From contig PAPV01000004.1 in assembly GCA_002709075.1 (NCBI GenBank), forward strand, positions 252,732-316,731: a stretch of 64,000 nucleotides of DNA, in the 5' to 3' direction. Below the pieces are notes generated by a model. That model was not told the DNA's origin, ran no database searches, and worked only from the letters and a program-made list of their open reading frames with translations. Made by a program: the position numbers and the translations under genes. Positions 42,267 to 51,726 of this stretch are shown here, piece by piece (within the stretch, counting starts at the first letter, position 1; each line of letters opens with the position of its first letter). The stretch is from Rhodospirillaceae bacterium. GTDB taxonomy: Bacteria; Pseudomonadota; Alphaproteobacteria; MPNO01; UBA2964.

Positions 42267-42534
42267 CATGAAAGCTTTGTTTTAAATTTTCTGATTAATT
42301 TTTTAGAACAAAGAAAACACTCCGCCCTCGAGTTTATTCGAAACTGAAATAATTGAAACGTATTGAGTATTTAAAATTTATTTTTGTTTTTATTAAGTGT
42401 AGCTTTGATATTGAAAAATTCCTCTCTAAGATTAGCCATGTCCGATAGTGCGGCAACGTTGATAAATTTTGAAACTTGCATCTTGAATGAATAAAAATAC
42501 AGGCAGCAGTCTTGTTTAGTAAAGAAGAGATTTC

Positions 42535-44442
42535 ATGTGCGGAATAGCTGGATTTTTGGGTCCATGGAAAGAGAGTTTGGCAATAGCAATGGCCTCTGCT
42601 GAGGCTCACCGTGGCCCTGATGGCAGTGATACTTGGGTTGACCCAGATTATCCCGCGGTATTATCTCACGTCCGTCTTTCAATTATTGATCTCTCGGACG
42701 ACGCATCCCAACCCATGAAAACGAGTGATGGACGGTTCATAATTGTTTTCAATGGGGAAATCTACAATTATCTCTCCTTGAAAGAGGAACTTACTGCCTC
42801 TGGAGAAGTTTTTCGCACAAAAAGTGATACAGAAGTATTGCTCAAACTTTTTGCGCGTGAGGGTGCCGATTGTTTAAGTCGATTGCGAGGAATTTTTGCG
42901 TTTGCGGTATGGGATGCTAAGAAATGCGAATTATTTTTAGCCCGTGACCATATCGGAGTAAAGCCTCTTTATTATTCTCAGCTTAAGAATGGTTTTCTTT
43001 TTGCGTCAGAATTGAAAGCGTTGACCCTCTGTCCAGAATTGCCGCGGGATATTAATCCTGTAGCAGTTTCAGATCATCTAAGTTTTATATGGACCGGTGG
43101 AACTGACACGATGCTCAAATCGGTTAAAAAAATGCGTCCCGGAACTACTTTAACTGTTTCAGCCACCGCAGTTAAAAGGGCTCGTTATTATCAAGCACCA
43201 CTCCATGGATCTGAAGTGAATTTGTCTTTGAATGCCCTTGATTTAAGGGACCTTTTGGATGAAGTCGTCTCTGAACAAATGATTGCAGATGTTGAGGTTG
43301 GGGTTTTGTTATCTGGAGGTTTGGACTCTAGTGCTGTTTTATCATCTATGGTGCGTGGAAGTGACCCTATAAACATTACCGCATTTTGCGCTTATGAAAG
43401 TGGGGGTGGTTCTAGTGCTGATAATTTTGGGAATGATCGTAAGTACGCTCTCGAAGTAGCCAAGTCAATGGGTATAAATATTGTAGAGGTACCTACGGAA
43501 ACCGATATAATAGGGAAGCTTCCAGACATGGTCTGGTCATTGGACGAGCCTACCGCCGACTTCGCTGGATTGCAGACATTAGCTTTAGCCAGTGCCGCGA
43601 AAGATAATGGGATTAAAGTATTGCTGTCTGGTGTTGGTGGCGATGATCTTTTTACCGGGTACGGGCGACACACTGCTGCACTACTCTATGCTATATTCGG
43701 AAGGATTGATTTTGGTTATCGTTTCTGCAAACTTATATCAAAAATTTCCCCCAGAAGCTCTGTGATTGGTAGGCGTGTTGCACGGCTTGTCACGCTTCTT
43801 TCTAGGCCTGAAAGTCAAATGTTAGCTGAGTCAATGGGATGGTCGGACATTACCGAGTGGGAGAAGAAGGAGCTATTCTCAAAGTCTTTCAGAAAATCAT
43901 TTCGAAGGGATAGTTTGCCCGAGGCATTTTTGAGGTCGTTGGATGCAACAAATGGATTGCATCCTGTAGAGAGATTGCTGGATCTTGAAATAAATGGATT
44001 TCTACCCGATCACAACTTAAACTATACTGATAAAATGGCGATGCAGGCTGGAGTTGAGATTCGTGTGCCGCTTTGCGATCCAAGGATTGTTTCTTTTTCC
44101 TCCCGTCTCCCATTGAGTCAGTTGATTAATTTGAGAACTACTAAGAGAATTTTCCGGAATTCTCAAAGAGGCCAAATACCTAGTAGTATTATACGCAGGT
44201 CTAAACAGGGGCTAGGTGTACCTGTGCGCAGTTGGCTTAGTGGTCCAGCACGACCAATGTTAGAAGAGCTTACAAGTTCTACTGTAATAAAAAACAGGGG
44301 TTTCTTTGATGAAGTTGCTGTCAAAAATCTGCGCGACAACTTTCTCTCAGGTGCCAATGATGCGGCGATGGTTCTTTTCCCGATGATGGCTATCGAACTT
44401 TGGTGCAGAGGCTTGAAGGAGGCCCCAATACATTCCGATTAA
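42535..44442 (+). CDS. asnB: Asparagine synthase (glutamine-hydrolysing) type amidotransferase
   Basis: A 635-residue AsnB-like protein. The N-terminal glutaminase begins MCGIAGFLG with Cys2 as nucleophile, followed by HRGPDGSDTW, RLSIIDLS and FNGEIYNYLSL. The C-terminal ATP pyrophosphatase domain has LLSGGLDSSAVLSSM and SGVGGDDLFTGY. In surface-polysaccharide clusters such proteins often amidate sugar acids rather than make asparagine, and the neighbours favour that. No other AsnB is in the window for comparison. The 268-base gap upstream shows nothing distinctive. Confidence 0.93.
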   Translation: MCGIAGFLGPWKESLAIAMASAEAHRGPDGSDTWVDPDYPAVLSHVRLSIIDLSDDASQPMKTSDGRFIIVFNGEIYNYLSLKEELTASGEVFRTKSDTEVLLKLFAREGADCLSRLRGIFAFAVWDAKKCELFLARDHIGVKPLYYSQLKNGFLFASELKALTLCPELPRDINPVAVSDHLSFIWTGGTDTMLKSVKKMRPGTTLTVSATAVKRARYYQAPLHGSEVNLSLNALDLRDLLDEVVSEQMIADVEVGVLLSGGLDSSAVLSSMVRGSDPINITAFCAYESGGGSSADNFGNDRKYALEVAKSMGINIVEVPTETDIIGKLPDMVWSLDEPTADFAGLQTLALASAAKDNGIKVLLSGVGGDDLFTGYGRHTAALLYAIFGRIDFGYRFCKLISKISPRSSVIGRRVARLVTLLSRPESQMLAESMGWSDITEWEKKELFSKSFRKSFRRDSLPEAFLRSLDATNGLHPVERLLDLEINGFLPDHNLNYTDKMAMQAGVEIRVPLCDPRIVSFSSRLPLSQLINLRTTKRIFRNSQRGQIPSSIIRRSKQGLGVPVRSWLSGPARPMLEELTSSTVIKNRGFFDEVAVKNLRDNFLSGANDAAMVLFPMMAIELWCRGLKEAPIHSD

Positions 44443-44480
44443 TATGATGATCTCAAACAAAAGATTTTACTATTACAGTT

Positions 44481-44520
44481 AAACAGGGAAAAACTTGATA
44501 TGTGTATATCCTGTTTTTTT
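44481..44520 (+). terminator. Candidate terminator after asnB
   Basis: AAACAGG at 44481-44487 pairs with CCTGTTT at 44510-44516 across a 22-base loop and is followed by more T to 44520. The large loop makes it weaker than the rpsT terminator. It lies 38 bases after the asnB stop. Confidence 0.5.
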
Positions 44521-44840
44521 AGTCCTTATAATCCTGTATTTATCTGAATATATATGTAAAACTTTTTAGGCATTTTAATCGAGCTTAGACTCGCATGAAG
44601 TATTTTAGCTACTTATTGTAACAATTATAGAATGCCGCTGGAAGGAATGAATGCCGCTAAACCAAAATTTTGAAACATTTTAAAATGCTATAGTTTGAAA
44701 CTATTTTGCCTTCGAAAAATAATCTTTAATATAAGTCGGGCAATCAACTAATGAAGTATATCTTATTTTTTCTATGGGTGTTCATTTTCAAAAAAATAAC
44801 CTGTATTTTGAAGCAAAGTTTGGAACTTAATTAGGCCATT
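44521..44840. other. AT-rich gap between asnB and the bi-domain oxidoreductase
   Basis: No ORF or structured element could be supported. With the terminator before it, this gap suggests a new transcription unit starting at 44841. Confidence 0.4.
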
Positions 44841-47006
44841 ATGAAACAAATTGTTCAAAGCTCAAAAAATGGAAAATTAACCATCCAAGAAGTCCCTGAT
44901 CCAGGCATTCGCGATAACCACCTCTTAGTAAAAAGCCGAACGTCTTTAATATCTGCCGGGACAGATAGAATGCTCGCCAATTTTGCTAAGAAAAGTCTCG
45001 CTGCTAAAGCAAAGGCAAGGCCTGATCTAGTGAAAAAGGTATTTGAAAAAACAAAACGCGACGGTGTTTCAGCAACTATCCGGGCGGTTTTATCTCGGCT
45101 AGATGAACCTTTGCCACTCGGTTATTCCTGCTGTGCAACTGTACTTGAAGTTGGTGGAGGGGTGGAAGGCTGTTTCTATGCTGGTCAAAGGGTGGCAGTG
45201 GCAGGGGCGGGGCTCGCCAACCACGCCGAGTTAAATGTGGTGCCGATAAATTTAGCCTGTGCAGTGCCCGAAGATGTCAATGATGAGGAAGCATGTTTTG
45301 GCACGGTTGGCGCTATTGCAATGAATGCGGTTCGGTTGATTAAGCCCCAAATTGGAGATTTTGTCGCAATCATTGGTGCGGGTTTAGTAGGACAGATGGC
45401 TGCGCAAATTCTTAATCTTGCGGGGTGTAGAGTAATAGTATGTGATTTAAACAGCGATCGTCTGGAAATTGCGCAGTACGGCGGAGCCGAGCTAATCTGT
45501 AATTTGTCGGAAGGTAATCCAAAAGAAGCAGTGCAGGATTTAACCAATGGCCGTGGTTGCGATGGGATTTTGATTGCTGCAGCAACATCGACATCTGAGC
45601 CATTAAAGTTGGCAGCGGAACTTGCTCGTGATCGCGCCATTATAAGTTTGGTGGGTATGACGGGTACAGATTTTAGTTACCGCGATTTTATGCAAAAAGA
45701 ACTCTCCTTAGTAGTCTCACGTTCTTACGGACCGGGGCGCTATGACAAAGATTTTGAGGGTCGCGGATTAACATATCCCGCTGGATTCATACCCTGGACT
45801 GAAACCCGCAACTTGCAGGAAACAATTCGCCGGATGTCAAGAAAAAGAGATCATCGTCTGGCAGTTGAACCACTAATCAGCCATCGGTTTCCTTTTGCGG
45901 AAGCAAATTCAGCTTATGATTTAGTGATTAACCATACAGAGCCTCATCTTGGTGTTGTTCTAAATTACGAGTATGAAAAACCTGATCATGTTTCAGGTCT
46001 TAGAATTCCTATTCATGTCTCTCGCGTAAAGAAAAAAAATACTTGTGTATTAGGCGTTATTGGTGCTGGTGCATTTGCGCGAACTGTTCTTTTACCGCAG
46101 TTATCAAAACATAAGGCTTGCTATTTGCATACGGTGGTGACGAAGACAGGAATTTCTTCAGAACATACAAAACAAAAATTTAACTTCGAATACGCGTCTT
46201 CCTCCGTGAAATCAGTTTTGGAAAATGATGAAATAAATGCGGTGCTTATAGCAACTAACCACTCGAACCATGCAAGTCTGACGGCTGATGCACTGTACGC
46301 AGAAAAAAACGTTTTGGTTGAAAAGCCATTAGCACTAAATCGGGACGAATTAAATATTGTTATTGAAGCTCGCAACCAATCCAATGCATTTTTTCAGGTC
46401 GGATTTAACCGTCGGTTTGCGCCGATGGTAATTAAAGCAAGAAAAAAACTTTCCACTTGTGGCTGCCCGAAAATTTTACTGCTGAGAATTAACGCAGGGC
46501 AATTGCCAAAGGATAGTTGGCAAAATATGCCGGAAGAAGGAAATGGAAGAATTTTAGGGGAATTATGCCATTTTGTTGATTTGGCGCGTTGTTTAGTTGG
46601 CTCCTCAATTTCCTCTGTTCAAGCTGTGCCAGCGCGGGTGACTCGAGAGGTATGCGATGATCTCACCACGATACTATCTTTTCAAGACGGCAGCCTAGCT
46701 ACAATTGCCTATACAGCAAAAGGAGACACCTCTTTCTCGAAAGAATTAATAGAATGTTACGCTGGTGGAACTGTTATCGTTATAGATAATTTTAAGACTT
46801 TGTCTGTTATTTCTGATGGGAACGAAAAACGAAATAAAAACATATTAGGACAAGAAAAAGGATACGGCAATGAAATAAATTCGTTTGTTTCTGCGGTAAT
46901 CACAGGAGATCCGCCAAAGATTCCAGAGAGTGAATTAATAGAGGTAAGCCTTGCTACACTGGCAATTAATGAGTCGCTGCGCGAAGGTCGTCGAATTGAA
47001 ATCTAA
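44841..47006 (+). CDS. Bi-domain oxidoreductase (alcohol dehydrogenase-like plus Gfo/Idh/MocA)
   Basis: A 721-residue fusion. The N-terminal half is a medium-chain dehydrogenase-like domain (LISAGTDRMLANFAKKSL, LGYSCCATVLEVG, and the cofactor site AIIGAGLVGQMAAQILNLAG). The C-terminal half, from about 395, is a Gfo/Idh/MocA domain with LGVIGAGAFARTVLLPQL, ATNHSNHASLTADAL, EKPLALN and ELCHFVDLARCL. Such fusions occur beside heparinase II/III genes in surface-polymer clusters and probably oxidise or epimerise a nucleotide sugar; the exact reaction is unknown. The next gene, 18 bases on, is that heparinase. Confidence 0.9.
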   Translation: MKQIVQSSKNGKLTIQEVPDPGIRDNHLLVKSRTSLISAGTDRMLANFAKKSLAAKAKARPDLVKKVFEKTKRDGVSATIRAVLSRLDEPLPLGYSCCATVLEVGGGVEGCFYAGQRVAVAGAGLANHAELNVVPINLACAVPEDVNDEEACFGTVGAIAMNAVRLIKPQIGDFVAIIGAGLVGQMAAQILNLAGCRVIVCDLNSDRLEIAQYGGAELICNLSEGNPKEAVQDLTNGRGCDGILIAAATSTSEPLKLAAELARDRAIISLVGMTGTDFSYRDFMQKELSLVVSRSYGPGRYDKDFEGRGLTYPAGFIPWTETRNLQETIRRMSRKRDHRLAVEPLISHRFPFAEANSAYDLVINHTEPHLGVVLNYEYEKPDHVSGLRIPIHVSRVKKKNTCVLGVIGAGAFARTVLLPQLSKHKACYLHTVVTKTGISSEHTKQKFNFEYASSSVKSVLENDEINAVLIATNHSNHASLTADALYAEKNVLVEKPLALNRDELNIVIEARNQSNAFFQVGFNRRFAPMVIKARKKLSTCGCPKILLLRINAGQLPKDSWQNMPEEGNGRILGELCHFVDLARCLVGSSISSVQAVPARVTREVCDDLTTILSFQDGSLATIAYTAKGDTSFSKELIECYAGGTVIVIDNFKTLSVISDGNEKRNKNILGQEKGYGNEINSFVSAVITGDPPKIPESELIEVSLATLAINESLREGRRIEI

Positions 47007-47024
47007 TTATGAAACCAATTCAAA

Positions 47025-48815
47025 ATGACCTTGGGTCGTATCTTTAGGACTGTAAAATACCTTAGCTTCGAGCAATGGTTTTTTAGAGGGATTCGATACG
47101 GAAAACAATTAGCAAGAAAGTTGATGCCAAATTTAAGCTGGAGGTATGCAGAGCTCATTTCAGGGAGATTAGAACTACCAAATCCAAACAGTGCGCATGT
47201 ATTATTAATTTCTCAACGAGTGTTATTTTCGCAATTGACGATAGATGGCAGTCAATACACTAATCCGAGGTTAGGTCGATTTGAGATTCTTAATGAGAAA
47301 TTTGATTTTGGATCATTAAAAAACGTTTTTTGGCGGGGAAACTTTAAAGAGGGGGATAATCCACTCAGGCGTATGAATTTAGCCTATATGGACTACATGG
47401 TACCATTGCTTGCAAATGCAGAGCCGAGAGCATTAGAGCTGGTGGCTACTTTTTTAAAGCAATTTGAAGAACAAAATAATTGGTCACAAAGAGACGTTTT
47501 TAGAGATGTTTGGAATTCATATTCGGTTAGTCACAGATTAATAAATCTTTTGGCCGGAATTTCCCTCTATAATAATGCTGGGGGAACATGTGACCCGGCG
47601 GCCGAGAGTCAAATTACTAGGCATGTACGATTATGTGCATCATTTGTCTACAATAATCTAGAACGCGACATACAATATAATCACCTTTTAAAAAACTATG
47701 TGGCACTCGCAACTTACAGCGCGGGATTAGAATGTTTGCCTAAAAAATTTCGATTTCTTCCAAGTGCAATTGAAGAGTCTTTGTGCCAAATTATCTTACC
47801 AGACGGTGGACACGCGGAACGAAGCCCTATGTACCATGCATTGGGTATTTTAGATATTGATATATTATTGAACAGTGGCATCTTTGAAATACCAGCAATT
47901 AAAAATCTAACAAAAATTCGAAAAAAAATGATACGTGCATTGGCGATTATGTCTCATCCAGATGGGAAGATAGCATTATTTAATGACAGTTGGCTTGGGG
48001 GTTCTCCGGATGTTGAGTTTTTTAAAACCCCTGAGATATCTTCACAAGAAATACTCCCTATAACTGGGTATGGTCGTATCGGGGGAGATGATGATGTAGT
48101 CATAATGGATTTTGGTCCATGTGGCCCAGATGATAATCCGGGCCATGCTCATGCTGACTTTTTATCCATAGAGGCGTCCATAGGAAAAAAAAGATTTATT
48201 ATTGATCCAGGTGTGCCAACCTACACAGCCGGAGAACTTAGAGATATTTCTCGATCGGCGGCAAATCATAATGGTCCACACTTAACGGGAGTTGAACCAA
48301 TTGAATTTTGGAAAAGTTTTCGTGTCGGGCGACGTGGCACTGCATGGCCTATCTTTCATCCACAATTATCTTGTGTTGCGCCACTCTGGTTGGCAGGCAT
48401 ACAAACTGGCTATCGACATGTTGGAGTAAAAACACTCCGATGGGTGGGGTTGTGGCCAGAAAAAGCAATGCTGATATGCGACCAGTGGCTGGGTATAAAT
48501 AATTTTGATGCAAAAACTCGTTTTCTTATTTCTGGGGATTGGAAATTTTTGTCTAATAGAGATGTGGTATTTTCGTCACAAGAAAACTCCCAGGTCCGCG
48601 TTGAAAACTTAATTGGTCGTATTACTTGCACTGGCAACGCCACAGTATGGCAAAAATTTGGTCAAGAGCTCTCAGCTCATGAAATTGTAATAGAGCCAAC
48701 TGTCAAATCAGAGTCACAAGCGGCAGCTATCTGGTTTCAATGGGGAGATGTAGAGTTACCCACACGCGAATGTCTTGCAAAATTATTTGCCACCTTGGCT
48801 AACCTCCAGCGGTAA
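47025..48815 (+). CDS. Heparinase II/III family protein
   Basis: A 596-residue protein of the heparinase II/III-type lyase family. The N-terminal half is the alpha-helical toroid region (WNSYSVSHRLINLLAGISLY, YNHLLKNYVALATYSAGLE), and DGGHAERSPMYHALGILDID follows. The C-terminal beta domain starts near GHAHADFLSIEAS, which holds a conserved His. No signal peptide was seen. Members in polysaccharide clusters act on uronic-acid polymers or in assembly; that is family knowledge. It is 18 bases after the bi-domain gene. Confidence 0.9.
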   Translation: MTLGRIFRTVKYLSFEQWFFRGIRYGKQLARKLMPNLSWRYAELISGRLELPNPNSAHVLLISQRVLFSQLTIDGSQYTNPRLGRFEILNEKFDFGSLKNVFWRGNFKEGDNPLRRMNLAYMDYMVPLLANAEPRALELVATFLKQFEEQNNWSQRDVFRDVWNSYSVSHRLINLLAGISLYNNAGGTCDPAAESQITRHVRLCASFVYNNLERDIQYNHLLKNYVALATYSAGLECLPKKFRFLPSAIEESLCQIILPDGGHAERSPMYHALGILDIDILLNSGIFEIPAIKNLTKIRKKMIRALAIMSHPDGKIALFNDSWLGGSPDVEFFKTPEISSQEILPITGYGRIGGDDDVVIMDFGPCGPDDNPGHAHADFLSIEASIGKKRFIIDPGVPTYTAGELRDISRSAANHNGPHLTGVEPIEFWKSFRVGRRGTAWPIFHPQLSCVAPLWLAGIQTGYRHVGVKTLRWVGLWPEKAMLICDQWLGINNFDAKTRFLISGDWKFLSNRDVVFSSQENSQVRVENLIGRITCTGNATVWQKFGQELSAHEIVIEPTVKSESQAAAIWFQWGDVELPTRECLAKLFATLANLQR

Positions 48816-49090
48816 TATGGTAGAATTGAAATTAGTGATTTGGTTCCTTTTTTAACTGAGGGTGTAGTTTTTTTAACCATAGCTATTGGGAATTTAATTT
48901 TTGGTTGTATATATTTGCGCTTCTAACTGGATAAAAATGCTTATTGATAGGAAGATTTTAAACGCGATAATAAAAATAATAGTTCAGAGTTTAGTTTAAG
49001 TTGTCGTATTTTAAGGATAACTTAAAAAAATGATTAATTTGAATTGCTTAAAATAATTACTTAGGGGGATATATTTGTGGATAAAAAAGT

Positions 49091-50257
49091 ATGTTTAAAA
49101 GGAAAGTAAACCACAAAAGTAATTTCAACTCTAGGACAGGTGTTTTACCTTACCAAAATTTGGTTTCTTTTGTTGAAGAGGGTGTAATACTTGCTGATAA
49201 AGAAATTAATGATAATCAAATTCAGCCGGCATCCTTTGATTTGAGACTTGGGCAGAAGGCGTGGCGTGTACAGGCAAGCTTCCTCCCCGGTCCAAAGCGA
49301 GCAGTTGCAGAAAAGATAAAAGATTTCTCTTTGCATGAGATTGATTTAAGCAGTGGTGCACTGCTTGAACGCGGCTGTGTATACATTGTGCGCTTGCTTG
49401 AGGCATTAGATTTACCTCCAGATCTTTCCGGTGTAGCAAACCCTAAAAGTTCGACGGGCAGGCTAGACATTTTTACAAGACTTATTACCGACGGTGCAGC
49501 AGACTTTGACACAATAGGAAGGGGGTATTGTGGTCCATTATACGTAGAAATATTCCCGCGAACTTTTAGTGTAATAGCAACTGCTGGTGCAAGTTTAAAT
49601 CAATTACGTCTAACTTGCGGCGAGCCCGAGATCCCGCACGCGGAGCTAGAAAAATTATTAAAAGAACAAGCAGTCCTTGATAGATCCCTCTCAGAAACTG
49701 AATTAGGAACACTATCTCGAGGTGTCCCAATTTCCGTTGATTTGATCGGAATAGATGGAGCGGATTTTGTTGGTTACAAGGCTCGGCCTCACGCTCCATT
49801 CATTAATATAAATTTAGTTGAGTGCTATGATCCGGTGCATTTTTGGGAGCCAATTTACTCCTCAGCAAATAGAGCAATAATTTTAAATCCGGAAGATTTT
49901 TATATTCTGGCGTCCAGAGAAGCCGTGTCTGTTCCCCCGAATTATGCTGCTGAGATGGTGCCATATGACGTGTTAGCTGGAGAGTTTCGAGCACATTATG
50001 CTGGATTTTTTGATCCTGGCTTTGGTTATGCAGCAACCGGCGCGGCTGGCACGCGGGCAGTGTTAGAAGTTCGATCTCATGGTGTTCCCTTTACCATTGA
50101 GCACGGCCAATTGGTTGGAAGATTAAGGTATGAGGCCTTAACGGAGGTCCCTGAACGCCTTTATGGTGTTGATGCCGGATCATCTTATCAAAGACAGGGA
50201 CTTAAACTGAGCAAGCATTTTAAGTCTTGTTTTAAAAGATTGGGAGGCAAACTATGA
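49091..50257 (+). CDS. dcd: 2'-deoxycytidine 5'-triphosphate deaminase, long (tandem) form
   Basis: A protein of 388 residues, about twice the length of ordinary Dcd, with dUTPase/Dcd-fold marks in both halves. The first half shows NQIQPASFDLRLGQ and ANPKSSTGRLDIFTRLI, and CGPLYVEIFPRTF. The second half shows YILASREAVSVPPNYAAEMVP, FDPGFGYA and AVLEVRSHGVPFTIEHGQLVGRL. Long forms occur in alphaproteobacteria. Its place between surface-sugar genes and an ATGA overlap with hldE suggest shared transcription rather than shared function. The start at 49091 lacks a strong ribosome binding site. Confidence 0.88.
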   Translation: MFKRKVNHKSNFNSRTGVLPYQNLVSFVEEGVILADKEINDNQIQPASFDLRLGQKAWRVQASFLPGPKRAVAEKIKDFSLHEIDLSSGALLERGCVYIVRLLEALDLPPDLSGVANPKSSTGRLDIFTRLITDGAADFDTIGRGYCGPLYVEIFPRTFSVIATAGASLNQLRLTCGEPEIPHAELEKLLKEQAVLDRSLSETELGTLSRGVPISVDLIGIDGADFVGYKARPHAPFININLVECYDPVHFWEPIYSSANRAIILNPEDFYILASREAVSVPPNYAAEMVPYDVLAGEFRAHYAGFFDPGFGYAATGAAGTRAVLEVRSHGVPFTIEHGQLVGRLRYEALTEVPERLYGVDAGSSYQRQGLKLSKHFKSCFKRLGGKL

Positions 50258-51726
50258 ACAATATGGAAACTGTAAATATAGATCTTGAAAAGTTTCAGGA
50301 TTCCACAGTTCTCTGTGTTGGCGATATTATGCTCGATAGGTTTGTATACGGAGAGGTAAATCGGATTTCACCAGAAGCACCAGTTCCTATTTGCCTTGTC
50401 TCTGATGAAAACTCCATGCTTGGTGGTGCAGGAAACGTTATTCGTAATCTTGCAGCGCTAGGAGTAACAGCAAATTATATTGGCGTTGTTGGAGATGATG
50501 ATGCTGGAAAATTGGTTCAGTTGCTTCTGAATAAGTTAAGTAGCATATCTTCCATGTTTTTTGTTGATGAAACTCGTAGTACGACTGTAAAGGAAAGGGT
50601 TATAAGTGGTTCACAACACCTAATAAGAGTTGATCGTGAAGTGTCGGCGCCGCTTGGAAATGAGATTGATAAAAAATTTCGCAATGCAGTGGCAAAAGCC
50701 ATACCAAATTACAAGGTATTGGTACTTTCTGATTATGGCAAGGGGACGCTATCGAGAGACACGGTGGCATTTTTTATAGACTTGGCCCAAAGACAAAATG
50801 TACCAGTTATCGTTGATCCAAAAGGTCCAAACTACTGTGTCTACGCTGGTGCTTATTTAATCACCCCAAACATAATGGAACTAGGACTCGCTTCGCATTT
50901 GCCGACTGATACTGATGGGGCTATTGCAGTTGCTGCTGAACACTTGCGTAAGACTTGTAGGCTTGAAAATGTGTTAGTTACGCGCAGTTCTCGCGGCATG
51001 ACGTTAGTTGAACCGGGCCGAGTGTCTCATTTTGATACTCATGCGAGAGAGGTTTTTGATGTTTCAGGCGCAGGAGATACTGTGGTAGCGGCGCTGGCAG
51101 CGTCGGTCTCTGCAGGTTTGTCTCTTAAAAAAGCTGTGCGTCTCTCGAATATAGCAGCAGGTATTGTTGTTGGTAAAATTGGAACAGCAGTAACATGGCG
51201 AAGCGATATAGCTGAAGTATTATTTAAGGGACATAATTCCTCCTCGGGTGCTTCAAAACTTGTAACCGCAGATGAAGCGGTGAATATAGTGAAAAGATGG
51301 CGTCAAAATGGTGATAGGATTGGTTTCACCAATGGTTGTTTTGATATAATTCATGCCGGGCATACGAGAATGTTGTCATCATCTCGAGCAATCTGCGATC
51401 GTTTAATTGTTGGGTTAAATTCTGACTCTTCGGTTAAGCGTTTAAAAGGTGATAGACGCCCAATTAATCGTGAAAGTGCGCGAGCAGCTGTTCTCGGCGC
51501 TTTTTATAGCGTTGATTTAATCGTAATTTTTGACGAAGATACACCCCTAGATTTGATAAAAATTATTCTTCCTGACCTGCTTACAAAGGGGTCGGACTAT
51601 GAGTTGAGCGACGTGGTAGGGTTGGATGTGTTGAAAAAGTACAACGGCGAAGTCAAGCTTATTGATATTGAGAAAGGTTACAGTACATCTGATCTACTAG
51701 CCAAAATCTCTGGCAAATTCAATTAA
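50254..51726 (+). CDS. hldE: Bifunctional heptose 7-phosphate kinase / heptose 1-phosphate adenylyltransferase
   Basis: HldE carries out two steps towards ADP-heptose for the lipopolysaccharide core. The N-terminal ribokinase-like domain (about 1-325) has GDIMLDRFVYGEVNRISPEAP, LGGAGNVIRNLAALG, and the catalytic-base region DVSGAGDTVVAALA. The C-terminal nucleotidyltransferase (from about 350) has GFTNGCFDIIHAGHTRML with its HxGH site, and LNSDSSVKRLKG. At 490 residues it is complete. It overlaps dcd by four bases. Confidence 0.96.
   Translation: MNNMETVNIDLEKFQDSTVLCVGDIMLDRFVYGEVNRISPEAPVPICLVSDENSMLGGAGNVIRNLAALGVTANYIGVVGDDDAGKLVQLLLNKLSSISSMFFVDETRSTTVKERVISGSQHLIRVDREVSAPLGNEIDKKFRNAVAKAIPNYKVLVLSDYGKGTLSRDTVAFFIDLAQRQNVPVIVDPKGPNYCVYAGAYLITPNIMELGLASHLPTDTDGAIAVAAEHLRKTCRLENVLVTRSSRGMTLVEPGRVSHFDTHAREVFDVSGAGDTVVAALAASVSAGLSLKKAVRLSNIAAGIVVGKIGTAVTWRSDIAEVLFKGHNSSSGASKLVTADEAVNIVKRWRQNGDRIGFTNGCFDIIHAGHTRMLSSSRAICDRLIVGLNSDSSVKRLKGDRRPINRESARAAVLGAFYSVDLIVIFDEDTPLDLIKIILPDLLTKGSDYELSDVVGLDVLKKYNGEVKLIDIEKGYSTSDLLAKISGKFN

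Noticed and set aside
40110..44442. HprK-like gene and AsnB gene close together, suggesting a lasso-peptide or other RiPP cluster
   Set aside because: No precursor peptide, PqqD-like or leader-peptidase gene was seen; AsnB keeps the full glutaminase domain and is flanked by nucleotide-sugar genes, so a surface-sugar role fits better.
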